From the NCBI GenBank assembly GCA_015063225.1, contig SUSU01000012.1:1-39737 (forward strand): DNA of 39,737 nt, in the 5' to 3' direction. Each line of letters starts with the position of its first letter. Position 1 is the stretch's first letter. This document shows positions 1 through 7,329 of this stretch, one piece after another. Source of the stretch: Thermoplasmata archaeon. GTDB taxonomy: Archaea > Thermoplasmatota > Thermoplasmata > Methanomassiliicoccales > Methanomethylophilaceae. Below the pieces are notes generated by a model. It had not been told where the DNA came from and ran no database searches. It was given only the letters and a program-made list of their open reading frames with translations. The position numbers and the translations under genes were made by a program.

Positions 1-141
1 GAAGAACAACAGCCAGCGAATCTTAGGGGCGATGTTCAGTGGAGCAAGGCAAAGTCAGCGCTCACTGAAGATACATTAGGCCTGAAAACCACCCCTCTGG
101 CTCTTGCGCGCGCGACCCTCTCCGACGAGCTCTCCGCAGGC

Positions 142-175
142 TTTAAATCCGAGCAGATACTATGCTCCCGAGGTG
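142..175 (+). promoter_or_regulatory. TATA-like box and Shine-Dalgarno site for the first small gene
   Basis: A TTTAAATC core lies at 142-149. A GAGGTG sequence at 170-175, seven bases before the ATG at 183, matches the 3' end of archaeal 16S rRNA. The spacing predicts a short leader of about ten bases, so this transcript would be leadered, unlike most others in the window. I recognise nothing else in bases 1-141. Confidence 0.55.
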
Positions 176-182
176 AAAAAGG

Positions 183-500
183 ATGAGACTAGAGTCTACT
201 GAATCAGGCCGCGCCGAGAAGAAGATGAAGAAGGCCCGCGTCAACGGTTTCAAGTTCGAGTATCAGGGGAAACCGAAGTCCGGGAAGGTCGTGAAACCCG
301 TTCTCAGGATAGACTCCCCGGACTGCGAGATCCCTCCCCTCAAGCTCAATCCCCTGCTCGCCAACAGCCTCCGCATGATGCTCGAGGAGTACCTCGAGGC
401 CGTCAAGGACTCCGAATGGCACGACGGATACCGCGTCCACGCCGACTGGGAGGACCCCCAGCTCCGCGACGAATCGGTTTTCGACGACGATGACTGGTGA
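183..500 (+). CDS. hypothetical small acidic protein (105 aa)
   Basis: I do not recognise this family. The N-terminus is basic (Lys/Arg-rich, residues 9-35), the middle has a predicted helix (about 55-75, LxPLLANSLRMMLEEYLEAV), and the tail is very acidic, ending in a run of Asp followed by Trp. There is no signal peptide, membrane segment or cysteine pair. The ATG at 183 has a good ribosome binding site; an internal ATG at 225 would remove 14 residues and is less likely. Codon use is GC-rich like its neighbours, so it is probably a real cytoplasmic protein. It is convergent with the zinc-ribbon gene, with 13 bases between the stops. Confidence 0.6.
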   Translation: MRLESTESGRAEKKMKKARVNGFKFEYQGKPKSGKVVKPVLRIDSPDCEIPPLKLNPLLANSLRMMLEEYLEAVKDSEWHDGYRVHADWEDPQLRDESVFDDDDW

Positions 501-513
501 GCCCCTCCGGGAT

Positions 514-984
514 TCACCTGATAGACAGACCCGAATCGGGGCCCCCGGGTGTCTCCGGGAGGACCCCGTTCCCCGTGCATGACACGGTCAGGTTCTTCCC
601 CTCGGTGCGGACGATAAGCTTCTCCCCGCCGAAGACCTCCAATCTCACGGAGGCCTTCGCGATGCCGCCGAACACGGCGGTGTTGACCTGCCTGACCGTG
701 ATCTCGTGCACCCCGCGACCCACGTCCAGGTACAGCGTCTGTCCGAGACGCGCGTTCTCGCGCATGTCCCTCCCGTCCACGCTTACCCCGAAATAGCTGA
801 ACGTCCCGCCCACCTTGGCGGGCTGGGAGGGGAACTCCACGGAGATCCCCGTCATTCCGCCGTAGGACAACCCCCCGGACGGCGAAGAGGAGAACGACAG
901 CTTCGCGCCGCATTTGGTGCAGAAGTTCATCGACCCCTGTCCCGCAAGGGACGTCCCGCACATAGGACAGAAATTCAAGGACAT
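514..984 (-). CDS. zinc-ribbon domain protein
   Basis: The N-terminus is a typical zinc ribbon with two CxxC knuckles (Cys6/Cys9 and Cys22/Cys25; pattern FCPMCG then FCTKCG). After a Ser/Gly-rich linker comes a beta-rich domain of about 110 residues (GTFSYFGVSVDGRDM, LYLDVGRGVHEITVRQVNTAVFG) that resembles the small beta-sandwich tails of many archaeal zinc-ribbon proteins. There is no membrane segment. The substrate or partner is unknown. A TTATAT core 25 bp upstream makes the ATG at 984 look leaderless. It is divergent from gatD. Confidence 0.75.
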   Translation of the reverse strand: MSLNFCPMCGTSLAGQGSMNFCTKCGAKLSFSSSPSGGLSYGGMTGISVEFPSQPAKVGGTFSYFGVSVDGRDMRENARLGQTLYLDVGRGVHEITVRQVNTAVFGGIAKASVRLEVFGGEKLIVRTEGKNLTVSCTGNGVLPETPGGPDSGLSIR

Positions 985-1003
985 GCGGAAGCCATCTGCA
1001 TCT

Positions 1004-1054
1004 GCATATAACTGAGTTCCCGCACGGGACCGCGCGCCCGCGCGGGTTTAATAA
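1004..1054. promoter_or_regulatory. divergent promoters of the zinc-ribbon gene and gatD
   Basis: TTATAT on the minus strand (1006-1011) is centred about 25 bp before the zinc-ribbon ATG at 984. TTTAATAA on the plus strand (1047-1054) is centred about 25 bp before the gatD ATG at 1076. Both spacings fit leaderless archaeal transcripts. The two cores are separate, unlike the shared cores at 6.5 and 19.8 kb. Confidence 0.6.
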
Positions 1055-1075
1055 GGGAGTACCGATGCGTCGGCA

Positions 1076-2368
1076 ATGACATACGCTGGTTTCCTAGCGA
1101 AGAAACTCGCAGATTCGGACGCTTCCGAGGGATGCATGCTCTCGGTGTCCGTCGGCGGGAAACAGTACCGCGGCGTCCTCATGCCCCACCACGAGTTCAG
1201 CGCCCCGGACATCCTCATACTCAAGGTGAAGAGCGGTTACAACATCGGCATCCGCATGGACGAGACCTCGACGGTAGAGGTGGAATCCCGCCCCGCCGCT
1301 GTGAAGAGGGACGAGACCCTCCCCGAGGACAAGGAGGGTCTGAAGACCATCGTCCTCATCGGTACCGGCGGCACCATCGCGTCCTACGTCGACTACAGGA
1401 CCGGCGCCGTCCACCCCGCTCTTTCGACCTCGGACATGATCAACGCCGTCCCCGAGATCAGGGACATAGCGAACCTCCGCGCGAAGGTGCTCTTCTCCAT
1501 CTTCTCGGAGAACATGACCGTCCCCCACTGGCAGAAGCTCGCCGAGCAGATCGCCGAGGAGCTCAACAACGGCGCCGACGGCATCATCGTCCCCCACGGT
1601 ACCGACACCATGGGATACACCGCCGCCGCGGTGTCGTTCATGCTCGGGGACGTCTCCAAGCCCGTCGTGTTTGTCGGAGCCCAGAGGTCGTCCGACCGCC
1701 CCTCGTCCGACGCGTCCTCGAACCTCATGGCCGCCGCCAGGTTCATCGCCAACGGAAACAGGGCGGGAGTGTTCGTGTGCATGCACGACACCTCCGGCGA
1801 CGACTCCTTCGCCATCCACAACGGAACCCGTGTCCGCAAGATGCACACCTCCCGCAGGGACGCCTTCAGGAGCATCAACGCCCCCGCCGTCGCACACGTC
1901 GACAAGGAGGGCAAGATAACGTTCAACACCGACGGGAGGCCCGTATCCGACGCCCCCGTGACGGTATCCTCCGCCATGTGCCGGGATGTCGTCCTCCTCC
2001 AGTTCTATCCCGGGATGGACCCCGCCCTGTTCAGGGATGTGGTCATGAAATCCAAGGGAGTGGTCATCGCCGGTTCCGGTCTCGGCCACGTCAACGAGAA
2101 CATGGTCCCCCTCATTAGGGAGGCCAGCGAGAAGGGGATCCTCGTGGTCATCACCTCGCAGTGCCTCAACGGCAGGACCAACCTCAACGTCTACAACACC
2201 GGCAGGGACATGCTCGCCGCGGGAGCGGTGACCGTGCTCGACATGCTGCCGGAGACCGCCTACGTCAAGCTGATGTGGGTTCTCGCCAACACAAAATCGT
2301 ACGAAGCCGCCAAAGTGGCCATGCAGTCCTGCATGGCCGGCGAGATGTCCGACAGGAGGGAGGAGTGA
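1076..2368 (+). CDS. gatD: glutamyl-tRNA(Gln) amidotransferase subunit D
   Basis: GatD is the asparaginase-like subunit that frees ammonia from glutamine (or asparagine); GatE uses it to convert Glu-tRNA(Gln) to Gln-tRNA(Gln). The N-terminal ~85 residues are the small beta-barrel that precedes the asparaginase fold in GatD. The catalytic threonine motif GTGGTIAS lies near residues 96-103. The second active-site motif HGTDTM is followed by the conserved GAQRSSDRPSSDA segment. The 430-residue length is normal. The stop codon overlaps the gatE start (TGATG), so the two subunits are translationally coupled. A TATA-like core 25 bp before the ATG suggests a leaderless mRNA. Confidence 0.96.
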   Translation: MTYAGFLAKKLADSDASEGCMLSVSVGGKQYRGVLMPHHEFSAPDILILKVKSGYNIGIRMDETSTVEVESRPAAVKRDETLPEDKEGLKTIVLIGTGGTIASYVDYRTGAVHPALSTSDMINAVPEIRDIANLRAKVLFSIFSENMTVPHWQKLAEQIAEELNNGADGIIVPHGTDTMGYTAAAVSFMLGDVSKPVVFVGAQRSSDRPSSDASSNLMAAARFIANGNRAGVFVCMHDTSGDDSFAIHNGTRVRKMHTSRRDAFRSINAPAVAHVDKEGKITFNTDGRPVSDAPVTVSSAMCRDVVLLQFYPGMDPALFRDVVMKSKGVVIAGSGLGHVNENMVPLIREASEKGILVVITSQCLNGRTNLNVYNTGRDMLAAGAVTVLDMLPETAYVKLMWVLANTKSYEAAKVAMQSCMAGEMSDRREE

Positions 2369-4239
2369 TGGCCGATTCATACGAAGGCATGATGTGCGGC
2401 ATCGAGATCCACCAGCAGCTCGACACCAAGAAGCTCTTCTGCGACTGCGAGAGCCGCCTCGAGGAGGAGGGATACGGCGGAATCTACCGCCGCCTCAGGC
2501 CCACCACCTCTGAGATGGGGGAGATCGACCGCGCCGCCCTCGCCCAGTTCCGCAGGGGATACGGCTTCCTCTACCAGTCCTGCCCCTGCACCACCTGCCT
2601 CGTCGAACTCGACGAAGAGCCTCCCCACGCCGTCAACGCGGACGCCATGGAGACCTCCCTCATATTCAGCGAGCTCATAGGAGCCAGCGTTATAGATGAA
2701 GTACAATTCATGCGCAAAATCGTCGTGGACGGCTCCAACACCTCCGGCTTCCAGAGGACCTCCCTCGTGGCGGTCGACGGTTCCGTCGACGCCCTCGGAA
2801 GGAGGATCGGCATCCTCTCCGTCTGTCTGGAGGAAGACGCCTGTAGGCGCATCGAGGCCACCGACACCGACGTCGTGTGGAGGACCGACAGGCTCGGCAT
2901 CCCCCTCATCGAGGTCGCCACCGCCCCCGACATGAGGACCCCCGAGGAGGTCATGGAGGTCGCCCTGAGGATCGGTACCCTGCTGAGGGCCACCAAGAGG
3001 GTCAAGAGGGGACTCGGCACCATCCGCGAGGACCTGAACATCTCCATCCCCGAGGGCGCCCGCATCGAGATCAAGGGCGTCCAGGAGCTCAGGATGCTTC
3101 CCGACTTCGTCAGGAACGAGGTCAAGAGGCAGAAGATGCTCGTCAGGGTGAGGGACATCCTGAAGGAGAGGGGCACCAAGGACGCCGCATTCGAGCCCGT
3201 CGACGTCACATCCGTCTTCAAGGACTGCCCCGCCAAGGTCATCTCCGGCGCGCTGAAGTCCAAGGGAGTCGTCATGGCCGTCCGTCTGCCCGGTTTCGCC
3301 GGGGTCATGAACGGCGACAACGGCACCCTCAGGCTCGGTTCCGAGATGGCGCAGTACGCCCGCACCGCCGGCGTGAAGGGCATCTTCCACTCCGACGAGC
3401 TCCCCAACTACGGCATCGAGCAGGATTACGTCGACGCCCTGAGGAAGGAGCTCGGCATGACCGGGGAGTTCGACGCATTCGTCATCTGCGCCGCGCCCGA
3501 GAAGAGAGCGGTCAGAGCACTCGAGCTGGCCGTGGGAAGGGCCAACCAGGGAATAGTCGGCGTCCCCGAGGAGACCAGGGACCCCCTGCCCGACGGCACC
3601 ACCAAGTACAGCCGCCCCCTGCCGGGCGCCGCGAGGATGTACCCCGAGACGGACGTCCCCCCGACCACCATCACCCCCGAGAGGCTGAAGAGGATCTCCG
3701 AGAACCTCCCCGAGCTCCCGGAGGTCACCGAGAATAGGCTGTGCCAGACATACGGCATCAACCCCCAGCAGGCCCACCAGATCGTGGCCCGTTCCCTCGA
3801 CGACGTGTTCTGCAGGATCTCCGACGAGTTCGGCATGGCGGCCGTCGCCGCCACCACCTTCGAGAACACCTACCGCGAGCTGGAGCACGACGGCGTCGAC
3901 CTCGAGGGCATAGACATGGAGATGCTCTACGCCCTGTTCTCCGGCCTGAAGGACGGGAAGTACGCCAAGGAGGCCCTGCCCGGACTGCTGAAGGAGATGG
4001 CTTCCGGCACCTCCCTGGACGCCGCCGTCGAGAAGCTCGGCGTCGCCGCCGTCGATGCGGGAGAGGCCGAGGCGATCATCGCAGCCATCGTCAAGGAGAG
4101 GGAGGACTTCGTCCGCTCCAAGGGCATGGGCGCCGTAGGGCCTCTGATGGGTCCCGTCATGGGCGCTCTCCGCGGCAAGATCGACGGGAAGCAGGCCTCC
4201 GACCTGCTGACCAAGGCCATCAAACAGTTACTCGGATGA
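2368..4239 (+). CDS. gatE: glutamyl-tRNA(Gln) amidotransferase subunit E
   Basis: GatE is the archaeal GatB-like kinase/amidotransferase subunit that phosphorylates and amidates Glu-tRNA(Gln). The start chosen is the ATG overlapping the gatD stop (623 aa). The N-terminus has the GatB/E signature (GIEIHQQLDTKKLFCDC; later CTTCLVELDEEPP). The archaeal-specific GAD-like insert lies in the middle (AGVMNGDNGTLRLGSEMA, GIFHSDELPNYGI). The C-terminus (about 480-623) is the helical YqeY-like tRNA-binding tail. No key segment is missing. A GC-rich stem-loop follows the stop. Confidence 0.96.
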   Translation: MADSYEGMMCGIEIHQQLDTKKLFCDCESRLEEEGYGGIYRRLRPTTSEMGEIDRAALAQFRRGYGFLYQSCPCTTCLVELDEEPPHAVNADAMETSLIFSELIGASVIDEVQFMRKIVVDGSNTSGFQRTSLVAVDGSVDALGRRIGILSVCLEEDACRRIEATDTDVVWRTDRLGIPLIEVATAPDMRTPEEVMEVALRIGTLLRATKRVKRGLGTIREDLNISIPEGARIEIKGVQELRMLPDFVRNEVKRQKMLVRVRDILKERGTKDAAFEPVDVTSVFKDCPAKVISGALKSKGVVMAVRLPGFAGVMNGDNGTLRLGSEMAQYARTAGVKGIFHSDELPNYGIEQDYVDALRKELGMTGEFDAFVICAAPEKRAVRALELAVGRANQGIVGVPEETRDPLPDGTTKYSRPLPGAARMYPETDVPPTTITPERLKRISENLPELPEVTENRLCQTYGINPQQAHQIVARSLDDVFCRISDEFGMAAVAATTFENTYRELEHDGVDLEGIDMEMLYALFSGLKDGKYAKEALPGLLKEMASGTSLDAAVEKLGVAAVDAGEAEAIIAAIVKEREDFVRSKGMGAVGPLMGPVMGALRGKIDGKQASDLLTKAIKQLLG

Positions 4240-4255
4240 GGGGTTCCCCTCTCCT

Positions 4256-4294
4256 CCCGGTCTGCGGCCTTTCCGGCCCGGACCGGGCATCGTT
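4256..4294 (+). terminator. stem-loop terminator after gatE
   Basis: CCCGGTC (4256-4262) pairs with GACCGGG (4281-4287), with an inner GGCC/GGCC pairing. A short TTTT follows at 4292-4295. It starts 16 bases after the gatE stop. Confidence 0.5.
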
Positions 4295-4363
4295 TTCTCC
4301 CGAATGACTTTATTTTTGCGGAAAAATACCGCTAAAGTACCGCAAAGTCAACACTATTGGCTC

Positions 4364-4395
4364 TTTGACGTTTCGGGTGGGAACCCACAGTCAAA
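4364..4395 (-). ncRNA. candidate TnpB right-end hairpin / end of guide-RNA scaffold
   Basis: Just downstream of the tnpB stop, TTTGAC (4364-4369) pairs with GTCAAA (4390-4395). Inside this lies a perfect GTGGG-AA-CCCAC hairpin (4377-4388). On the minus strand the structure ends in GTCAA, resembling the TCAA right-end cleavage site of IS608-type elements. In TnpB elements the guide RNA runs from the end of the gene to the right end, and the flanking host DNA then supplies the guide. I infer the same here; the exact RNA ends cannot be set from sequence alone. Confidence 0.4.
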
Positions 4396-4410
4396 TCCTG
4401 CGCTCCGGGA

Positions 4411-5610
4411 TTACCCATCATAGCATTTCGGGCATTTACCGGCCCCGGTTTGCAGCCCCAAACCACGGTTCAAAATGTTTATCGCCGCATTCCTGTCCCT
4501 GGACATCCTCAGCCCGCAGTGCGGGCATTCATGCATCCTAACGGACAGGTCCTTCGGCACAAGGGTGCCGCAGGACGAGCAGATCTGCGATGTGTACGCC
4601 GGATTCACGAACACGACCCTGTGACCAGTCTCCTCCACTTTGTAACAGGTCATCCTCGTGAATATGCCCCAGCCCGCATCGCGGTACGATTTCCTCATGC
4701 CTTTCGGGGAATCCGCCGCCATCTCCCTGACGGACAGGTCCTCCATGACTATGTCCGCATAACGCAACGACAGTTCCCTGGATATCTTGTGGAACATGTC
4801 CTTGCGGTGGTTCCTCAGTTTCTTGTACTTGTGTGACAGCTTCCCATGTATCCTGTTGTACTCCGCTGTTCCTTTCTCACACCCGGACAGTCTCCTCTGC
4901 AAGGCGGACAGCTCTTCCTCCTTCCGTCTGTAGGTACGGTCGTTGGGGATCACCGTTCCGTCGGACATCGTAGCAAGATTCTCCAGTCCGAGGTCCAGGC
5001 CCACGTCGTCCCTTCCCTCTGAGGGATCGAGGTACATGATATCCTCCCCCAGGTCCTCGAGGGCGTACACTACGGTGACGTACCATTCGTAATGGTCGTT
5101 GACCCGCCTCCTGAACACGGTGGCGGTCTTGCGCTCCCCCTCCATGACGTACGGGTTGGAGTACTTCACGAGGCCTATCATCCCCAGACGGATGCGTTCC
5201 ATCCCGCTTCCGCAGTCCTTGCTTACGAATCCGTAATCCGTCTTGTATGTGTATGTGAACGAATCGAACATCATATCGTTCTTGAACCGGGGGAAACCTG
5301 TCCCCTCGGAATGCATCTTCATCCATGAGACGAAAGCTTCATGCACCCTCTTGGCGACGGATGCGAAGCAATGGGAATGGATGTCCTGTAACCACGGGTC
5401 CTCCTGCCTCATCCTGGTGGCCATCCCCATCAGGTCGAACTCAGACGGAAGACCCATGCGGAACCCGAGGTATATCCTGCACATCTCGACCAGATGATTG
5501 TACGTCCTGCGCAATCCGTCCAGGAAATGGAGCATCTTCTCCTCATATTCCCTCTTCGGGTAGAGTCTGTATGTGACGGAGCGCATGGATGTCGTCATCA
5601 GATTATACAC
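4411..5610 (-). CDS. tnpB: TnpB-family RNA-guided endonuclease (IS200/IS605-type OrfB)
   Basis: TnpB proteins are RNA-guided DNA nucleases carried by IS200/IS605-like elements and are the ancestors of Cas12. An N-terminal helix-turn-helix/wedge region (residues 10-190) precedes a RuvC core. All three catalytic acids are present: Asp206 in GLDLGLEN, Glu290 in VMEDLS and Asp372 in SRDRNAA. The target-nucleic-acid-binding zinc ribbon is complete (Cys344, 347, 362, 365). At 399 aa the length is normal and there is no frameshift, so the protein should be active. The frame opens with GTG at 5610; the ATG at 5598 or 5586 may be the true start. No TnpA transposase lies nearby, so the element is solitary. 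The gene is visibly less GC-rich than its neighbours, consistent with transfer. Confidence 0.92.
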   Translation of the reverse strand: MYNLMTTSMRSVTYRLYPKREYEEKMLHFLDGLRRTYNHLVEMCRIYLGFRMGLPSEFDLMGMATRMRQEDPWLQDIHSHCFASVAKRVHEAFVSWMKMHSEGTGFPRFKNDMMFDSFTYTYKTDYGFVSKDCGSGMERIRLGMIGLVKYSNPYVMEGERKTATVFRRRVNDHYEWYVTVVYALEDLGEDIMYLDPSEGRDDVGLDLGLENLATMSDGTVIPNDRTYRRKEEELSALQRRLSGCEKGTAEYNRIHGKLSHKYKKLRNHRKDMFHKISRELSLRYADIVMEDLSVREMAADSPKGMRKSYRDAGWGIFTRMTCYKVEETGHRVVFVNPAYTSQICSSCGTLVPKDLSVRMHECPHCGLRMSRDRNAAINILNRGLGLQTGAGKCPKCYDG

Positions 5611-5636
5611 ATTGATTCGGATATTTGAATACTAAC

Positions 5637-5666
5637 TTGTTATAAATGTTATTGATGTTATAACAA
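5637..5666. repeat. inverted repeat with three phased TGTTAT hexamers upstream of tnpB
   Basis: TTGTTATAA (5637-5645) and TTATAACAA (5658-5666) form a perfect 9-bp inverted repeat around a 12-base spacer. TGTTAT occurs three times at exact 9-bp steps (5638, 5647, 5656). The stretch is much more AT-rich than its surroundings. It may be the element's left-end hairpin, or the tnpB promoter with an operator. Confidence 0.5.
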
Positions 5667-5929
5667 ACATCCGGGATCCCTTCAAATCGGTCGTAAATCG
5701 CGGACACGGATCGGTACCGTAACACCTTTCCACTCAAATCGACAAGGAGCCACACTATTCATCCTCCATCCCAGGCAACGTGTCGTACTATCATGACAAA
5801 CCTACGATGACGCTACTTTAACACTATACGTCATCGTCCATGCCCCTGCCACCGCGGCGGGGCGATTCTTTCCTTTGAGGGCGGAACGGGGTGTATGTCG
5901 TGCCCATAGGATGCCTAGGGCCATGACGG
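5667..5929. other. intergenic region between the tnpB element and hemK2, no gene seen
   Basis: No reading frame here looks like protein; the frames present are short and Arg/Gly-rich. The stretch is lower in GC than the coding regions on its left half, and holds a GGGATCCC palindrome near 5675 that could belong to a left-end hairpin. The rest, up to the methyltransferase stop at 5930, shows no RNA gene or repeat that I can recognise. Confidence 0.4.
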
Positions 5930-6508
5930 TTATGGGAAACCTATCTCCAGCACCCTCAGCTTCTCGAAAAAGTAGGAGTCCTCCCCCAGGATCCTCACTG
6001 AATGCCCATCCAGCACCCCGGCGAGGGCCTCCTGGTCCATGAGGCTCGACACCACGACGACCAGCTTCCCGCCCTCCTTCAGATGCTCGGGGCACCGTTC
6101 AACCAGTTCCGGGAACGGCCCCATGCCGTCCGGGCCCCCGGCCCACGCCTTCTCTATGAGGCCCCCGACCTCCCCCTCCTCCACCGGTAGGTAGGGGAGG
6201 TTGAAAAGAATCAGATCGAACCTTCCCTCCACATTGGAGAACAAGTCCGATTCCCTGACATCGAGCTCCGCGCCCATCCTCTCCGCGTTGGCGCGGGTGA
6301 GGGCAACGGCCTTAGGGTTGATGTCCACGGAGGTCACCCTGGCTCCTTCAAGGGCCGCGTGGATGGAGACCACCCCGCTGCCGCATCCGACCTCCAGCAC
6401 GTCCATGCCCGGGACGATCTCCAAGGACCTTATCAGGAGGATGGAATCGTCGCAGGGAGGATAGACGTCGGGGTCGTCGAGATAACCGTCGTACCCGCGG
6501 AACTTCAT
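5930..6508 (-). CDS. HemK2/Mtq2-like class I methyltransferase (release-factor glutamine methylase family)
   Basis: A 192-residue SAM-dependent methyltransferase of the short archaeal/eukaryotic HemK2 (Mtq2, PrmC-related) type, whose known members methylate the glutamine of the GGQ motif in translation release factors. The SAM motif VLEVGCGSG lies at residues 37-45 and the acidic post-II motif (SVDINP) at 60-65. The catalytic NPPY motif appears as Asn103-Leu-Pro-Tyr106 (NLPYLP), with Leu in place of the first Pro. Length and order of motifs fit the family. The start at 6508 lies about 30 bp from an AT core shared with the divergent hydrolase gene. Confidence 0.85.
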   Translation of the reverse strand: MKFRGYDGYLDDPDVYPPCDDSILLIRSLEIVPGMDVLEVGCGSGVVSIHAALEGARVTSVDINPKAVALTRANAERMGAELDVRESDLFSNVEGRFDLILFNLPYLPVEEGEVGGLIEKAWAGGPDGMGPFPELVERCPEHLKEGGKLVVVVSSLMDQEALAGVLDGHSVRILGEDSYFFEKLRVLEIGFP

Positions 6509-6530
6509 GCAAGGTCAACGGCGTTTCCCA

Positions 6531-6542
6531 ATGATTATATCT
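6531..6542. promoter_or_regulatory. single AT-rich promoter core shared by two divergent genes
   Basis: The only AT-rich stretch between the two start codons is ATGATTATATCT. Its centre is about 26 bp before the ATG at 6564 (plus strand) and about 30 bp before the ATG at 6508 (minus strand). This spacing also decides the hydrolase start: an ATG at 6507 or 6531 would lie upstream of, or within, the TATA core. Confidence 0.6.
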
Positions 6543-6563
6543 TCGCAAGTCGGATTCCGAGGC

Positions 6564-7196
6564 ATGGACGGAATCGCCATAGATGTGCTTCTGATCGGCT
6601 TCCTGGAACGCGACGCGGAAGGCAACGTCGTCCCCGAGGGGACCTCCTCCACCTCCGCGCTCATCCGCTGTCCCGGGCACAACATCGTGGTCGACACCGG
6701 CGCCCCCATGATGAAGGCGGGCATCAAGACCTCGCTGAAGCAGATCGGGATATTCCCCGACGAGGTGGACATCGTCATCCTGACCCACAACCACAGCGAC
6801 CATAAGGGCAACCTGTCCATGTTCCCCAAGGCCAGGGTGCTCATCCACGCGAAGGAGAGCCAGGTGAAGGGCGCCGAGACCTTCGACGGCGAGGAATACA
6901 GGGTCTGTCCCGGAGTCCGCATCGTGCACACCCCCGGACACACCCCGGGATCCTGCAGCGTCTTCGTGGACGGCGACAGGGCTTACGCTATCACCGGCGA
7001 CGCCTGCCCCCTCAAGGACAACTTCCTCAAGATGATCCCTCCCGCCCTGAACTACGACAGGAGGCTCGCGCTGGAATCCCTGGAACACATCGCCGCCTAC
7101 GCCGACGTAGTCGTGCCGGGACACGGCGCACCCTTTTTCACGAGAAAGGCGGGCGGACAGAGGAAGAAACGCCGAACGCGACACGATGATGATTGA
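6564..7196 (+). CDS. metallo-beta-lactamase-fold hydrolase (MBLAC1-like)
   Basis: A cytoplasmic metallo-hydrolase with a complete two-metal site: His75-x-His77-x-Asp79-His80 (THNHSDH), His126 (TPGHTPGS), Asp146 (TGDA) and His187 (PGHG). I chose the ATG at 6564 (210 aa) because the TATA-like core lies about 26 bp upstream of it. Two earlier in-frame ATGs (6507 and 6531) fall in or before the promoter. The last ~15 residues are strongly basic then acidic. Substrates of this branch (glyoxalase-like, nuclease-like, MBLAC1) cannot be told from sequence, so the reaction stays open. Confidence 0.85.
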   Translation: MDGIAIDVLLIGFLERDAEGNVVPEGTSSTSALIRCPGHNIVVDTGAPMMKAGIKTSLKQIGIFPDEVDIVILTHNHSDHKGNLSMFPKARVLIHAKESQVKGAETFDGEEYRVCPGVRIVHTPGHTPGSCSVFVDGDRAYAITGDACPLKDNFLKMIPPALNYDRRLALESLEHIAAYADVVVPGHGAPFFTRKAGGQRKKRRTRHDDD

Positions 7197-7203
7197 GGAC
7201 ATT

Positions 7204-7271
7204 CATTTGCATCCCCGCTCAATCGATATTTGAATCAATCGTTTTTTCTGCATCATTTTCATCTGCAAATG
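7204..7271. repeat. distant inverted repeat and direct repeats upstream of the HVO_0476 gene
   Basis: CATTTGCA (7204-7211) and TGCAAATG (7264-7271) are perfect inverted copies 52 bases apart. Between them TCAATCG occurs twice (7220-7226 and 7235-7241). The region is AT-rich. It could hold regulator sites for the downstream gene, but no TATA spacing ties them to it. Confidence 0.3.
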
Positions 7272-7301
7272 AGGCAGAATCGCGCCTGGTCTGTGATAAA
7301 C

Positions 7302-7307
7302 TATATA
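7302..7307 (+). promoter_or_regulatory. TATA box of the HVO_0476 gene
   Basis: TATATA is centred 25.5 bp before the ATG at 7330. A competing ATG at 7326 lies in another frame, and the spacing favours 7330. This predicts a leaderless mRNA. Confidence 0.6.
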
Positions 7308-7329
7308 CGCCGCGCGCGATGGAACATGC

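Larger units (their letters stand above)
4364..5666 (-). mobile_element. solitary TnpB insertion element (IS200/IS605 superfamily, no TnpA)
   Basis: The unit comprises the tnpB gene, the right-end hairpin at 4364-4395 and an AT-rich left side with repeats at 5637-5666. The boundaries are estimates: the right one is taken at the TCAA-like end, the left one at the outer edge of the repeats. Elements of this superfamily leave no target duplication, so the ends cannot be fixed without an empty-site comparison. Without TnpA the element would depend on a related element's transposase to move. Confidence 0.55.

Noticed and set aside
1..182. Possible structured RNA at the left edge
   Set aside because: I compared it by eye with SRP RNA, RNase P RNA and C/D box patterns and found no diagnostic motifs; it is also cut by the window edge.
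1094..2380. Long minus-strand frame opposite gatD
   Set aside because: Low-complexity Gly/Val/Asp/His sequence with no motif; gatD is certain.
5748..5825. The string AATAGTGT (or ATAGTGTT) near both sides of the tnpB element
   Set aside because: An 8-base match is expected by chance at this scale, elements of this superfamily make no target duplication, and a similar string also occurs near 38.8 kb.
5802..6095. A 97-codon minus-strand frame between tnpB and hemK2
   Set aside because: It overlaps the 3' half of hemK2 in another frame and reads as Gly/Arg/Ala-rich sequence with no promoter or family match.
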